Shown here in pieces: positions 41,141 to 53,351 of a stretch of 64,000 nt of DNA (positions within the stretch are counted from its first letter, which is position 1; each line of letters begins with the position of its first letter). Under the pieces are notes generated by a model. That model was given only the letters and a program-made list of their open reading frames with translations. It was not told the origin of the DNA and searched no databases. Source of the DNA: Centropus unirufus (taxonomy: Eukaryota > Chordata > Aves > Cuculiformes > Centropidae); NCBI GenBank assembly GCA_013397695.1, contig VYZI01000068.1:484878-548877 (forward strand), in the 5' to 3' direction. The position numbers and the translations under genes were made by a program.

Positions 41141-44100
41141 TGTCTTACTAATCATCACATACTTAATTCCATTTTTCAGTGTGCTGAAGAATCTTGATAG
41201 CAAATAACCTGTAGTCTGAACCTCTGCAGAAGACACCTTGTAATTGTGACTGCAGGACGCTGACTGTGGGATCGTACTTCAAACTCTCGGTGTACTGTTC
41301 AGGGAAAGAAATGGAATAGAGGGCACCATTTGAAACTTCCAACATCTTCAGTTATGTCGAATTCATGATCTATTGTCACTTAGGTCACAAAGAAAAGATG
41401 GCAAAGGTGACAAAAGATGAGTAGAGCAGCTGTGGGTTCACCTGATTTTTGGGTAGTAGTTTTAGTTAACTCTTCTACTAAGTTACGTCTGCCTCCTTTC
41501 CTCACCTCCAGGCAGGGCTGAGAATACAGGGCTGGGACAGACCAGCCCATTTTTCCTTAAAGGCTGTTTGGAGAACTCAGGTAGTGAAGAGCAACTCTCT
41601 CCACCTTTTCTCCAGTAGTGTAGAACACTTGTGCTTACTTATCTGACTCTTTACTGAAGCAAAATTACCAGAGCTGAAATAAAAGGTGCCTATAGTATAT
41701 TATAATTAGGTCCTGGTGAAAACAGGCCTCATATCTACATTTTGAAATTTCGATGCAGAACGGAGTCATATGCTTTCTGCAAAGAGCCTCAGCAATACCT
41801 TCCCCTCCCTCCTTTGTACTTAGGAAGTTTGGAAGGAGACAAAGACAGACTTGGTGCCTATTCTTGTCTACTGGATCTGAAGAGTTTACAAAAAAAATGT
41901 CATGGAGTTTTATCTGATATTAGCCTTTCCGCAGTAGGAAACGTGCTCTCCTCTAAGAGCCTCCTTCTTTGTCTTCAGTATCTCTGTTCCAAAGCTATGT
42001 TTCTATCCACATGTTTAAACATCAGGCACAAGGACTCAAATAGCCTGAGATCTTTTTTTTAGCTGAGAAAAGGAGGAGCTTTTTAAGGACTCATCAGAGT
42101 CAGATAACATGGGTCTGTAACTTGCGCTATCACAGTAGTGTAATGTGATATCAGTGTTCACGCACTTTATAAAAACCTTAGGACATTTCATTAAAAGAAA
42201 GATCTTGAAGATGCTCTCAGGCTACATTTCTGTGCTGAAGAAGGGAAAAAAAAAGAGTGCAAGTTTCTTTTACAGTAAAAGCAGCTGAGATTTCACATAA
42301 TCATCTGCCTTCAGGGCCCAGGAATGTAAGAAAAAGACCAAGGGCATCTGGTGGGCCTGTCAAATTCTGCCACTGTGGAGCAGAAGAAAACTGCAGAGCC
42401 AGTAAAGTAACACCGGAGTCTTCAAGGCAGATCTGCGGCTTACTTTCTCCTGGGGCCTCTGCCACTTGTTAGCAATGCTAAGAGCTATCCAACTCCTCAT
42501 CAAGAGCGCAGGGGCTTCCCACAACTGAAGTACTATGGAGAGCACTTGAATTACATCTTTTCCAGTAGACAATGCCCTGGTTTAATATTTCTGTACTTGT
42601 ACATTACATGCACAGCTAATTAAATGTGCCTGCAATATGAAAGAACATCATTTGTCTTGGCATAAAACACTACAGATCATTCTTCTGACTATACTTTAAA
42701 GTCCTTAAAATAACTCAGCCCCTTTACACTCACTCACCCCTACCCCACTCTACACATAATCTTTCTTGATCCTGTCAATAATTTCAGGTGCCCAAAAAGA
42801 AAAAAGTTAGGATTTAAGATTCTACAAAATTAGAAGATCTCTTACTTCAAAACCCCATGTACTAAATGTATCATTAAAAAGCTTTCATTTAAGTAATCCT
42901 TTACAAAACGTAACTAGAAAATTATTTATACAGAGGTGAAATTAATAGGGTATTTCTGGTTTAATCACGCAGTTTAATTTTCACATGCCAGAGACAGGCA
43001 AGTGAAATTATCCAAAAAGTCCTAATTAAGAAAAAGAGCAATGGCAAGGATACAGGTAATTAAGCCTATTTATGACATCAGAACCTTGCTTTTTGAAAGC
43101 AATAGATTTAGAGAAATGATCTTGAAAATAGATATTTTTTTTTGCAAAAATAAAGTAGCCTCTTCCTTCCCCAAAACTTTAGAAGTCTCAGAAGCACTGA
43201 ATGGTCCTAGCGGGTCCCCATGGATTTGGCTGTGACAGACCACATGAAGAGACATGATTCACAACTATGATTTACATTTTGCTTCCTATTTCACTGTCTA
43301 ATTTGAAACTTCCTGAATCCTTCATGTCCTGGCCATGGGCTCTGGAAACCTGAGTTTCCAGCTCCACTGTGGGTTGCTGAAACCAAGCAAAACCAAAAGA
43401 GGACTTACCCCTTGGTTTTAAATAGCATTGGTTGGGTGCTTTATAGCTCAGTATTGTTTACAGCAGAGCTTGAACACTTTTGGTATTCAGATTTGTGTAA
43501 ATCCTTCTAAACAGCCAGTTCCAAGGGGCATTATATATGCTCTTGATGGACCTGGAACAGCCTTGCAGGAATACAGGTTCAGCCCCGACAATGTCAGATG
43601 TTCCAACCAGACCAGATGCAAGACACTTCAATCTACATAGCCATGTTTTCCTCTTGTAAGGCTTGTCCCTTCAAAGAGGATGCTCGTGACGCTGTTAGCA
43701 GATATTGTAAGCAGAGGCCATTGGAAAGGAGATCTGCCCGTGGTTCATTTACAATCCCTTAGGGGTGGAACTGCTCACCCTTCTGCTTTTCTTCTGACTG
43801 GACATACAGATGTGGTGTGGCAGAGGCAAACACACTGCAGCAGAATTTGCCTTTCGAACTACTGAATATTTTTCCTGGGCACCTACAATGACTCATATTT
43901 CATATTATCTGTAGGATATGTGTAGTTTTCAAGCTGTATGCAGCTCGTGTAGTCTTGTTTGCCACATAAAGACTAGGGGAAACATGCATATTCCATTGAC
44001 ATCGTTGGAGACCTTGCTTAAGAACAGTTTGGTGTATCCAATGAAATGTCATTTCATTGCGCTTCTTTACAGTGATTTCCTGAGTGCTGTTGGAAAAGGA

Positions 44101-44924
44101 TGATACACTTCCTAATTTCATTTCAAACCATAATCCTGCTCTCCTACTGATTCTGAAGTTTTGAAAAATGTTTTCTTTCACCAAACAAGGTGCCCTTTAG
44201 TTTGTGTGAATAGTCCTTTGTTTTCTGTCCCTGACAATGTCCTAAAAAGTTACCTCACTGCTGTGACTAAAGCACCATACTAGGTATTTTTAGAGAGGCC
44301 TGTAAGTATTGTTTGAACATTAAGGAGTAGTATTGCTCCACTCTGGAGTGTTGACAGCAGGTGGATTTGCTGGCTTAAAAAAGAAGAATCATGAAGTTAC
44401 TGGGGCAGAGTACTTGGAAAAGACCAGAGGGGTGTTTTATATACAAACACAGTGTTTTAAAATGTCATTTTATTTATCACGTTTACCTGTCTTTTTAGTG
44501 ACAGTCATTGTCCAATTCTAAAACATTTTAACCTGCATTTCAAAGTATTATATCACATCAAAATGGATGTTGTAGTCATGGGTCCAGCCCGGCAGCAACT
44601 TGCTCATTGATGCAGAAGACTAGGAATGGATTGGTGACCTTTTTATAACATGTGTAATCCAAGCAACTTGTGCTAGTCCAGGAAATTGTGATATTATTAC
44701 CAGTGCTCCTGGGTGTATTCATTAACCTCTTGAAGAAACAAACACACAAATCACCTCTGGCATCTGAAAGTGTTCTCAACCCAGCAACCTTTGATTTTAG
44801 AGTAGCTATAACATCGACAGAAAAGTAGTAGATAACATGATCTAACATGCTGTCACTGCAAAACAAGGTCCCAGTCCACAAAAGCCACTAGCTTGGAGAA
44901 GACTTCCTGATGTCAGGACACATG

Positions 44925-44962
44925 GCAAAAGCACTAGGGCTCTGCAAAAGCACTGGGGTGCT
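44925..44962. repeat. 19-bp tandem duplication
   Basis: GCAAAAGCACTAGGGCTCT is followed directly by GCAAAAGCACTGGGGTGCT, with three differences in 19 bases. Confidence 0.8.
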
Positions 44963-45214
44963 GCGGTCAGACAAGGAATTTCACACCTGGCTGCTCAGGC
45001 TGTGTTTGTTCTCTGAAGTGTAGATTTCCATTTTCCAAGTAATCAGGCTGGTATCAGACTTTCATGTTTACAAATCCAGTAAGAAATATGTCTAGACCAT
45101 AAATGGTGTTATAATACCATCATTTGTATTACAACTGTCTGAGCAAGAAGTGGTGTATAGTTCTTACTTTAATCCTGTTATTAAAAACTGAGGTTCTTCA
45201 TTTATCATTCACCT

Positions 45215-46050
45215 ATCATAGAATGGCCTAGGTTGGAAGGAAGTTTGAAAAATTATTTTACAATCTCTTGTTCCAAAAGCAGCCTAGATGACATTATCTA
45301 GCAACCTGTCCAGCCCTGGAAACCTCTAGCAATGGAGGAGGTTGCTCCGATGGAGGTTGTTCCAGTGACTGATCGTTCTCATTGTAAAAAAATTCTTTCT
45401 TCTGTTAAGATGAAACCTCTGCCAGTGCAGGTTTTACCCACTGCCCCTTGTCTTCTTTATGTGGGTCCTTGAGAAGAGGGAATCATAGAACCAGGTTGGA
45501 AAAGAACTTTGAGATGGTCATGTTCAACTGTGTCCATCCACTACTAAATCATACCCCTGAGCATTTCATCTACTCGTCTGTTAAACACCTCCAGGGATGG
45601 TGCCTCAACCACCTCCCTGAGCAGCCTGGTCCAGTGCCTGATGACCCTTTTGGTGAAGAAATTTTTCCTTATGTCTAATGTGAACCTTCCTTAATGCTAC
45701 TTGAGGATATGCCCCCTCATCCTATCACCTATCACTTGGGAGAAGAGACCAACACCCACCTCGTTACAGCCTCCTTTCAGGTAGTTATAGACAGTGATAA
45801 GGTGTCCACAGAGAGCCTCTGTCCTCTTTGTTGGACCCCTTTAAGTACTGGAATACCATTATGAGATACCCCCTGAACCTTCTCTTCTCCAAGGAGAAAA
45901 TACCTAACTCCTTCACTCTTTCCCCATGGGTCAGGTTCTCCTGCCCTTTGATCATCTTCATGGCCCTCCTGTGGTCCTTCTCCAGTCTGTCCATCTCATT
46001 TTTTAATTGTGGGGCCAGAACTGGAGAGGGCACTGCATATCTCTCCACTA
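45215..46050 (-). mobile_element. Older CR1 LINE, interrupted by a younger CR1
   Basis: The left part (45215-45480) is the 3' end of an older CR1 subfamily on the minus strand, with a diverged tail, a TCCAGCCCTGGAAACC block and a TTATGTGGGTCCTTGAGAAG block. The sequence breaks at 45480 and resumes near 45808 with GAGAGCCTCTGTCC, where the same element should continue. It runs on through reverse transcriptase C-terminal code (minus-strand peptide with KELGIFSLEKRRFRGYLI) to about 46050. Stops and frameshifts make it non-functional. The right limit is approximate. Confidence 0.82.
45481..45807 (-). mobile_element. Younger CR1 inserted within the older CR1
   Basis: About 327 bp of 3'-terminal CR1 on the minus strand. 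It begins at its tail (AATCATAGAACCAGGTTGGA) and ends 5'-truncated near ATAAGGTGTCC. The subfamily resembles the copies at 10374 and 57352 more than the surrounding older copy. It covers the CR1 3' untranslated region and the very end of ORF2, with no intact frame. Confidence 0.85.
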
Positions 46051-46636
46051 TAGACCCAGGCTTCTCTTTTACATGAAGTGCAACTTTACTTCTTTCCTTC
46101 ATATATTTCTGAAAGTTTGTAGACAACCATTGTGATCTTTTAGTCATGAGAATTTTCCCACTAAGTTTCTGTGGGCAGAGAGTTCTAGTTCCTCCTGTTT
46201 GTTGTCCATTATATGTGTTCTTGCCTTTGGAAAGGGTTGAGGAGCATTCCTCACTACTCTGGCAGGTGCATTTGTCTAACTTGTTGCTTATGGGTATGCA
46301 GGTGTTGAAGGACCTTACCCCCCAAGTTCATCAGTTTAAAATAAAATTCATGAAGTCAACCAATCTGCTACCAAAGATTCTCTGCCTCTACTGGACAGGT
46401 GGATCCCACCTCTCCCTGTTAGGGTGTATTCACTAAAGAACATCCTGTGATCATAAAAACCAAAGCACTGATGATGGTAGCAGCCACTAAGCCGGGTATG
46501 ATGCTTACTCCTCTGTGAGTGATGAAGGCCCCCCTGCCTCTTCCCTTGTCTGCTGCTGCACAGTGGTCAACTCCAGCAGAACACATAGCTGCACCTGCTG
46601 GGTCTGATGTCCTCCAGGGGTGTGGGAGAAGGACGC

Positions 46637-46675
46637 TCAGGTGATGATCCAGTCTAACCCAAGCTATTCTATAAA
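46637..46675 (+). mobile_element. Possible old CR1 3'-end fragment
   Basis: GGTGATGATCCAGTCTAACC followed by CAAGCTATTCTAT resembles the 3' end of older CR1 subfamilies (gatgatccagt, ccaacccaa, ctattctatg). It is only about 40 bp and lacks a full tail. Confidence 0.35.
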
Positions 46676-48224
46676 AGCCGGGCCAAATTTCTATTAAATA
46701 TGTTGTTCAAGAGGATGAATGGGATCTGAGCACAGTGCATGTGAACAGCTTGGATGCCTCTCTGTCTCCAAAGCACAGTGCAGCTTTGGTGCCTGGCACC
46801 ACGTTTCTCCTCCAACCAAAGCACTGCTCAGCATTCATGTGGGCTTCTGCTCAGCTGATTGTATCCTTCATGCTCTGAAATGGAGACATCTGTTGGTTTG
46901 AAACTCCTTCAGGGCTGAGATAGTGATTAAGAATATGTAGTGTGTGTTGAATTTGCATGTGAAATTTGAGAGGAGTTAGGTTCCTAAGCAGCTTTGAGGA
47001 TCTGTGCCTGAGCTCATAAAATGCAATTAATTAGTGTCTAACTGGAGGCTCTCTAGGGCTCCTCCATCCTTGAGGTTTCAGTACGACATCTCTCCCACTT
47101 AGCCCATATTGCATGCTCTGAAGTCATTGCTATTCTAAGGAAGGAGGAAAACACATTTACTGGCTCTTTTATCTTGCATAATTCCAGATAAACAGTAACA
47201 CACGTGTTATTGTGGTTTGGCAGGCAGAAGCTCTGAATGCTACCAGACCTTAGGCACTGACAATTGTTAAGGCATTGCTTAACCTCTCCTAGTCTGGTCA
47301 GCTGTGGCACATCCAGTACAGGTTGCTAAAGCTAATAGAAATACATTAACACCACTGGAATGTCATTAACACTTTTACCAAAGTTTATGCCCCTTGAAGT
47401 GTCCAAATATGGCCCTACAAACCATTCTCAAGCAAATTAGAAGCAGCAATTCCAGGAAAGAGGCATTTGTTGATATAATGCTCCAAGTGTCAGCAGATGT
47501 CATTCCTTATGATAAGGCATGTGGCTCTAATTTGGCATTTCTTGCCATTAGGAGGAACTTGTAGAGCAGATGTCACTTCTAATCCTATCTTTCATGGGTG
47601 CCTGTGCCCTGTTAAAACTGGCATACCAGTTCAGACATAGGCATGGTGCCATTAGAGCAGATGGTCGTGAGCACAAGTCATCTTACAAAACTGGTGTTTC
47701 TAGAAATGTGGATGCTGGTACTGAAGTACTACCCAGGAACATGAAAATCTTCCTGCTCAGGAAAATTCACCCCTAAGCAGGCTCATACATGCCATTTATA
47801 CTTTAATGCTAGTAGACAACAAGTGTTATCTGTATTTTCATTCTGGTTGTTGTAACCTTTGGGCAATGATTGGTGATCCCAGGGGCCATTCTGGCAGCTG
47901 AGGACATTGGAACATGGATGTATGTGTCCTTGTTGGAAATACCATCAATGCTTGGTGTTACGTCAACAGTGCCTGGGAATTATTATGACATGGAAGACTA
48001 CTCTGCTGGGTAACAAGGGGGAGAAATGGCCCTTGGACCTGTATTCATCAGTCTCTTCTTTGAGACAATGTATGGCTCTCCCTGACAAATACCTCAAGTA
48101 AAACTGTGCTCCTGTCTTACTTCATGTGCTTTTTGCTTAGTATAGAAAGGAGCATTTTTTTAAAGTACTCATCCTTAGTCAAACTTGGTTTGCATTGATG
48201 ACGACGCTCCAATTTCCCTTGCTA

Positions 48225-48247
48225 GTATGAAATACAATATTTCATAC
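48225..48247. repeat. Perfect 10-bp inverted repeat, 3-nt loop
   Basis: GTATGAAATA, a CAA loop, then TATTTCATAC. All ten arm bases pair. Confidence 0.85.
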
Positions 48248-48975
48248 AAATCCAGTCTTCAATAACAATTCATTGCTGTAAATTTACTGAACATGAGATT
48301 TTTATAAATCTGTTGCCTGGATACAGCTAATTATTTTCTCTACTGAAATGAACCTGCTGAGAGAAATTTAAACTGATATGCAATATGTTCTTCTAAACTC
48401 ATGTCAGCAAGAAGAGCTTCCAAAAGCACCATGAGTACTGGCTTGCCTTCAAGTGTACCTCAGGTGTTAAGAAACAGACCTTCCTACACATAACTGATAG
48501 GCTTGAGTAATTTTATGATATGATCAGGTTACTCTAATCTGATCTGTTAGAAATCTTAACTGTATGTCTAGGAGAAGCTCAGAGCAGATATGTTTTCCTC
48601 TTCTCAGCCAGAGAAGCAAACATTTCCCCAATATGTAGTCTTACTGCCTCAGCTCCTCAGCGTATCACACAAGACACTTCAGCAATTTATTTGTTGTGTG
48701 AAATGTTTCTTGGTGTGGAATGAGCCACGTCCTGAATGAGGAAAGTTTTCAGGGAATATTCAGTCATGAGAGACTTCTGATAATTCAACTCCAAGTTGTG
48801 TCAAGAGATGGCACTTTCAGAAGGTGCATACACAGTAACCTCTGAGGCCCATTTTAAAATGTCTGCTTAATCCAGGTGTCTTCGGCAAGATTCCAATAAT
48901 TTTATGTTATCCTTTCTGGCAAAAATCATAGTTGATCAGCAAACTACTATGATGTCTTCACTCTATACCCTATGG

Positions 48976-49057
48976 GGCTTTAATTAGCCAGCTATGCAAA
49001 TGAGCTCAGCTAGCCAAGCGGCTGTAAATTTCACCAGTGGTAGGCAAAGCTACCACT
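48976..49057. promoter_or_regulatory. Candidate regulatory element: homeobox and octamer motifs plus hairpin
   Basis: TAATTA homeodomain core (48981-48986) lies 7 bp before a consensus POU octamer ATGCAAAT (48994-49001). About 35 bp further on is a perfect 8-bp inverted repeat, AGTGGTAG/CTACCACT with a 6-nt loop (49036-49057). Such clusters are common in deeply conserved intronic enhancers, but conservation cannot be judged here. Confidence 0.28.
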
Positions 49058-51029
49058 AACAGACAATGAAAACTTTATTACATAATTCAATGCTCATCCC
49101 GCCTGGTAGAGTTGTAACATTTCACAAGAGCCCAAATAAAATGTATGATCTCATTCAAAGCGTGGCATAGTCAGCCAGATGCCTGCAATGCTCTCTAATG
49201 CATACAGAAATTTTACTTTGTGGTTAATTTTTCACCTTGTCCAGTGAAGCTTGTATTACATCAGTAGGGAGCAGCATGTAACTCCACTCAAGTAAGAAAT
49301 CAATTTAACAGGATCCTAAAATATGTATTGTAATTGTTCAGGTGAGATAAATAACTTATTTATAAATACAAGGAGGTGCATCAGCATGAGGCTATGTTTC
49401 TACTATCTATTATATATGAAGGACATAGAAGAAGGGTCTGAAAAAATTAATCTAGACTTCAAAAACTCCGATTACATGTCGCCTCTACTACTTTTTCCAG
49501 TAAAAACTCTTTCCGTGCTCCAGCATAGAGTCCTTCCCATAGGAGATGATCCATCAGGAACTTAGGTAGTAATAAAAAACATTACAACATATCAAAGAAG
49601 GAGTTTCTGTTCCATATGAATATATAGAATTAGATTATCATATTTTTTTGTTTATACTGAGTTAATTGCAGTGCCATGAAGCTTAACTGTTTCTACCACA
49701 TTGTTGCATACTGGCAGCTATAGGTTTTAATACACAAATAACAATGCAGACTTATGGTGAAATATTGTTGTCCTACCTTCTGACCAATGAAGAAGATATT
49801 TATGGTGGAAGAACAAAATGAAGGATAAATATTTATTCATATAAGTATAATATTACTCTGACTGACTCAAGACAAAACTGATTTTCCTGGCTGGTCTTTC
49901 ATCAACGTTACAAGCAGAGAACTCTTCAAATACATTTTGATCAATGGATGTGGGGCTAAATTTTGGGAAGTGTTTAGTTTCTAATTGTAATCTGTCTAAA
50001 ACTGAAAACTAGAGTCAAATGGTCAGATCCAAAAGAGGAATACATTCAACTTACCTAGACATGACAAGTTATTGCATCTCAGCAGAGCCCCACATACTGT
50101 CTATGTTCATGTTCTAACTCATGGCTGAGGCAAAACATCTCCACTTCTCTTAAATCCACTTCATTATAGGTGAGGCAAAACTGAATGATCTCCTTTGCCA
50201 TGGGCTGGGAACACATAGAGGTCAGGTTGGTGGATGCTGCTTGGCTGCAAATCCAGTGATGGCGGAAGCAGGGGAGGGCCTGGAGGCCAAGCTAAGCTCA
50301 GTCTCCTGATCCCTCACCCTATTCTCCACAATGTGGCTGCAATTTGGACTCAAGAGTCCAAGTCTCAAGAGAAGCTGCTGTAGTTAGCCTAGATGGTGTC
50401 AGGATGAGTCAGCCTACACCATTTGGCCAGCTTTTATCTAACAGTGTCGATTCAGTCTGATAGACCAAGCCTCAACTAAAGGCCATGTCTGCAAGGGCAT
50501 CAGGCCAGGAGTAGAGTTGCCATTGTTGCCCTGGAAGTTCAACTGCCAGTTGGCTTAGGAAAGCTTAGTCTGAAAAGGTGATCTTATCTACCATCATAAT
50601 GTCATAATAGCATGGCAACCCCTCAGGAATAATGCTCACATGGTTCTTCTTGATCAATGGCATTGCTTCAGCTGCAGCTGCTGAGTTGTACTTTTAATTG
50701 TTTCTTGATAATTACACTGCGAAACATTATATATTGATATATACGGTGTCAGACTTTAAAGCAGTAACTCTTAAAATAGTGAAATACAAAGCTAAGCTGG
50801 CATGCTGCATCTCTGATAATCAATCAATTAAAATTACCACTTTACAGGTAAAAATCAGTAAAAAAGAGTGGACCTTAGCTTAAGGATGGACAAACGTCCC
50901 AATTTAGTGAAAAGTGTGTCTTGTGGGCTTATGTTTTAAACATCACCTGATTATTTTTAGTAGTTTGGTTATTTTCCTTATCAGAACATTACCCATGGCA
51001 GTGAATTTAAGTTTCCATTTGTGCTCGTA

Positions 51030-51100
51030 TTTCCACTTGAAAACTAGGGCACAGAAGTGCAGCCTAGTAACGTCCACACAACCAAGCGTTTTGCAGGTGA
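51030..51100 (-). repeat. Possible MIR-like remnant
   Basis: ATTTCCACTTGAAAACTAGG, GCACAGAAGTGCAG and CTAGTAACGTCCACACAACC follow the reverse MIR order (attttacagatgaggaaactgaggcacaga, then aagtaacttgcc, then cacacagc). Similarity is moderate and the ends are unclear. Confidence 0.4.
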
Positions 51101-53351
51101 AAAAAATCATTCCAACCTTATTAATCATCGAGTTTTCCTGCTCGCTTTCTCTACATGTCTGTGCTATTCCCTTGTTGTGTGAGTTTGGAAAGCAGCTCGA
51201 CTCCTTCATTATTTGTAAAGCTCATTGAGTTCTGGGACTAGAAAGTGCTTTGTAAATGTTAAGTGGCCTTGCTACTGCAACAACTAGACATGTCTTTGTT
51301 GTCAAACTTGGCATCAAGTAGTGTCTAAGGATCCTCAAGATGAGACGGGGTTGTTATTACCAGCTCCAAGCCTACTGACAGAGCAGCAAATGCTTGACCT
51401 GCTATAAAGAACTGGAAACTCACTCCACTTCGACAAGCTTCACATAGCAGCCTACAAGGGCCACAGAAACAACTGCATTTGTGCTTTAATACTCATTTGG
51501 GACCTGTTGCTCAGCAAAGCACAGGCCCGTAGACAATGTCAGACAAGCTATTTTTCTAGATAGACCAAAGTTCTCCAACAGAAGGAGACTTCATTGCCCT
51601 TGACTGCAGGCTGTGGGGCTCCAGAACACAGCCCATCCTATTGTTGTCTCCTCTCACCTGCCCACACTGACACTGAAAATTATGGCAAATAAAGTTCTCT
51701 TAGACTTGTTTTGGAGGTATAGAGAGCAAGCTTCCTTTATCAGGTTTGGGCAACATATGGGAGCGATCTCCATCAATGATGTGCAACAAGACAAAAGCTG
51801 GTTACAGAATGTATTTCCCACTTACATGCATACATATAAATTTTCCAAGTAATGTCATGCATATTCTATTACTTCCCAAGGATTAATTTTAATGTTATTC
51901 TGAAACATTGCAGCAGTCAAAACTTGCTAATTTGGAGCTGGCTCCAGCTCTCGGCTTGACCTGCCTTTAAGTTATGAAGAAACTCCAAACAGTGGTTATT
52001 ACAGAAGAGGAGACATTGGTTCAGCCCCTGTCATACTTCACAAAAGATGTTATCATTTTCAAAGCATGAACAGTGTCTGGAAAAATACCATTTAAAAGAA
52101 AACATGCTGTCAGAGCGGCATTCTTTCTGACTTCCAAAGAACATAATCACTTTGATGAGACTTACCTCTGCTTTTGCTCAAACAAAAAAAATAATCCAGC
52201 TTTTGTAATAGTAACTATTTCTTGTATCAGTACAACATGGCCTAATTAATTTCTTGCCAAATGCCGAATTTCTCCACATGCATAGTCCTGTGCAGTTAGT
52301 TATATGAAATATTATACAATATTTCCTTGCTTTTTTAAATTTTTTTCGTATAATTCCAGAAAAGGACCCCACAACAGAGGCACAAACTTCTAGTAACACA
52401 TACAAGAGAGCCTTCATCTTCAGAGGGTGAGGAGATCCTGAAGTGAGGTCGTGTAGGGCAGAGCTAGATGGTGAATATGGTGGTGGAATATATGGAGAGA
52501 CGGTGGCACAAGCCATCAGAGAGCCAGTGGGACATTGGTCATGTTTTTCTTTGCATACACAGCCTTCAATATGCTGTCAATCCTGACTTCTGCACGTCTT
52601 TACTAGCATAAGGGTGTAGGGGATCAGCAGGTGTAGATGGAACTCTCGAAAATACTTGCAAGTCTTCAAACACCTTTTCTTCCTTGTATTTTTTTCAAAA
52701 GCTGGAGAGTAGGGTTCCTTGGGGCTCATAGTGTGGAGATGATAAAAGTGAGGCTAGAGGCCTTTAGCTCCAGTGGATCATTAATAGCCTGTTAAATGTT
52801 CTTCTGCAAAGTCAGCACGCTGTTCTTCATAGAGCAGAGTCTGCAAAAATACAGGGTGCTTTATGTAGGAGCACCCAAATGACTTGCCAGGTGCTTCAAA
52901 GGCAAGGAAGGAGCCTCCCCTGGTTTAGATAAAATGCAGAAATAGAGGAGCAGGAGGGAAGGGGTATGATGCAACAGAGGATGTGATCACCTGGAAACTA
53001 TTCATGCACTGCACAAGTAGTGTTTTTGTACAGGCCCTTACTGAAAAATAGGAACTGGTGTTCTGGGAAGGTAGTTGCTATTTGAAAGATAAGCGGAATC
53101 CCACACCACGGACAGCAAGGTGGTGCTCACCTTGCCCTGCTCCAGGGAACTAGATGCTCCCCTAGTGATATCCACAGAAGCAGCGAACACTTGCATTTTG
53201 GGAATATTATATATACTTGTGGTGTTGTACCTCACTGTCTTTTTCTGAGCTCCATCTCTGAGTGAACAGCAAAGAGGGAGACATTATATTATCTCTTATG
53301 TTAAACATTGACCTTACCTCAACAAATACCTCAGCAAATTTATAAGGCTAT

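Larger units (their letters stand above)
36773..45214. other. Unassigned intronic sequence
   Basis: No recognised exon or well-supported mobile element. It includes a perfect 18-bp palindrome at 39730-39747, a stretch of possible conserved-element character at 40830-40950, a faint MIR-like remnant at 41000-41140 and a 19-bp duplication at 44925-44962. Confidence 0.5.
46051..53351. other. Unassigned intronic sequence
   Basis: No exon recognised. Minor items are a possible CR1 tail fragment at 46637-46675, a perfect inverted repeat at 48225-48247, a motif-rich, possibly conserved stretch at 48960-49150 and a MIR-like remnant at 51030-51100. The rest is AT-rich sequence without structure I can name. 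Confidence 0.5.

Noticed and set aside
45785..46147. 120-codon minus-strand open frame as a gene
   Set aside because: It crosses the border between the younger and older CR1 copies and contains CR1 reverse transcriptase residues.
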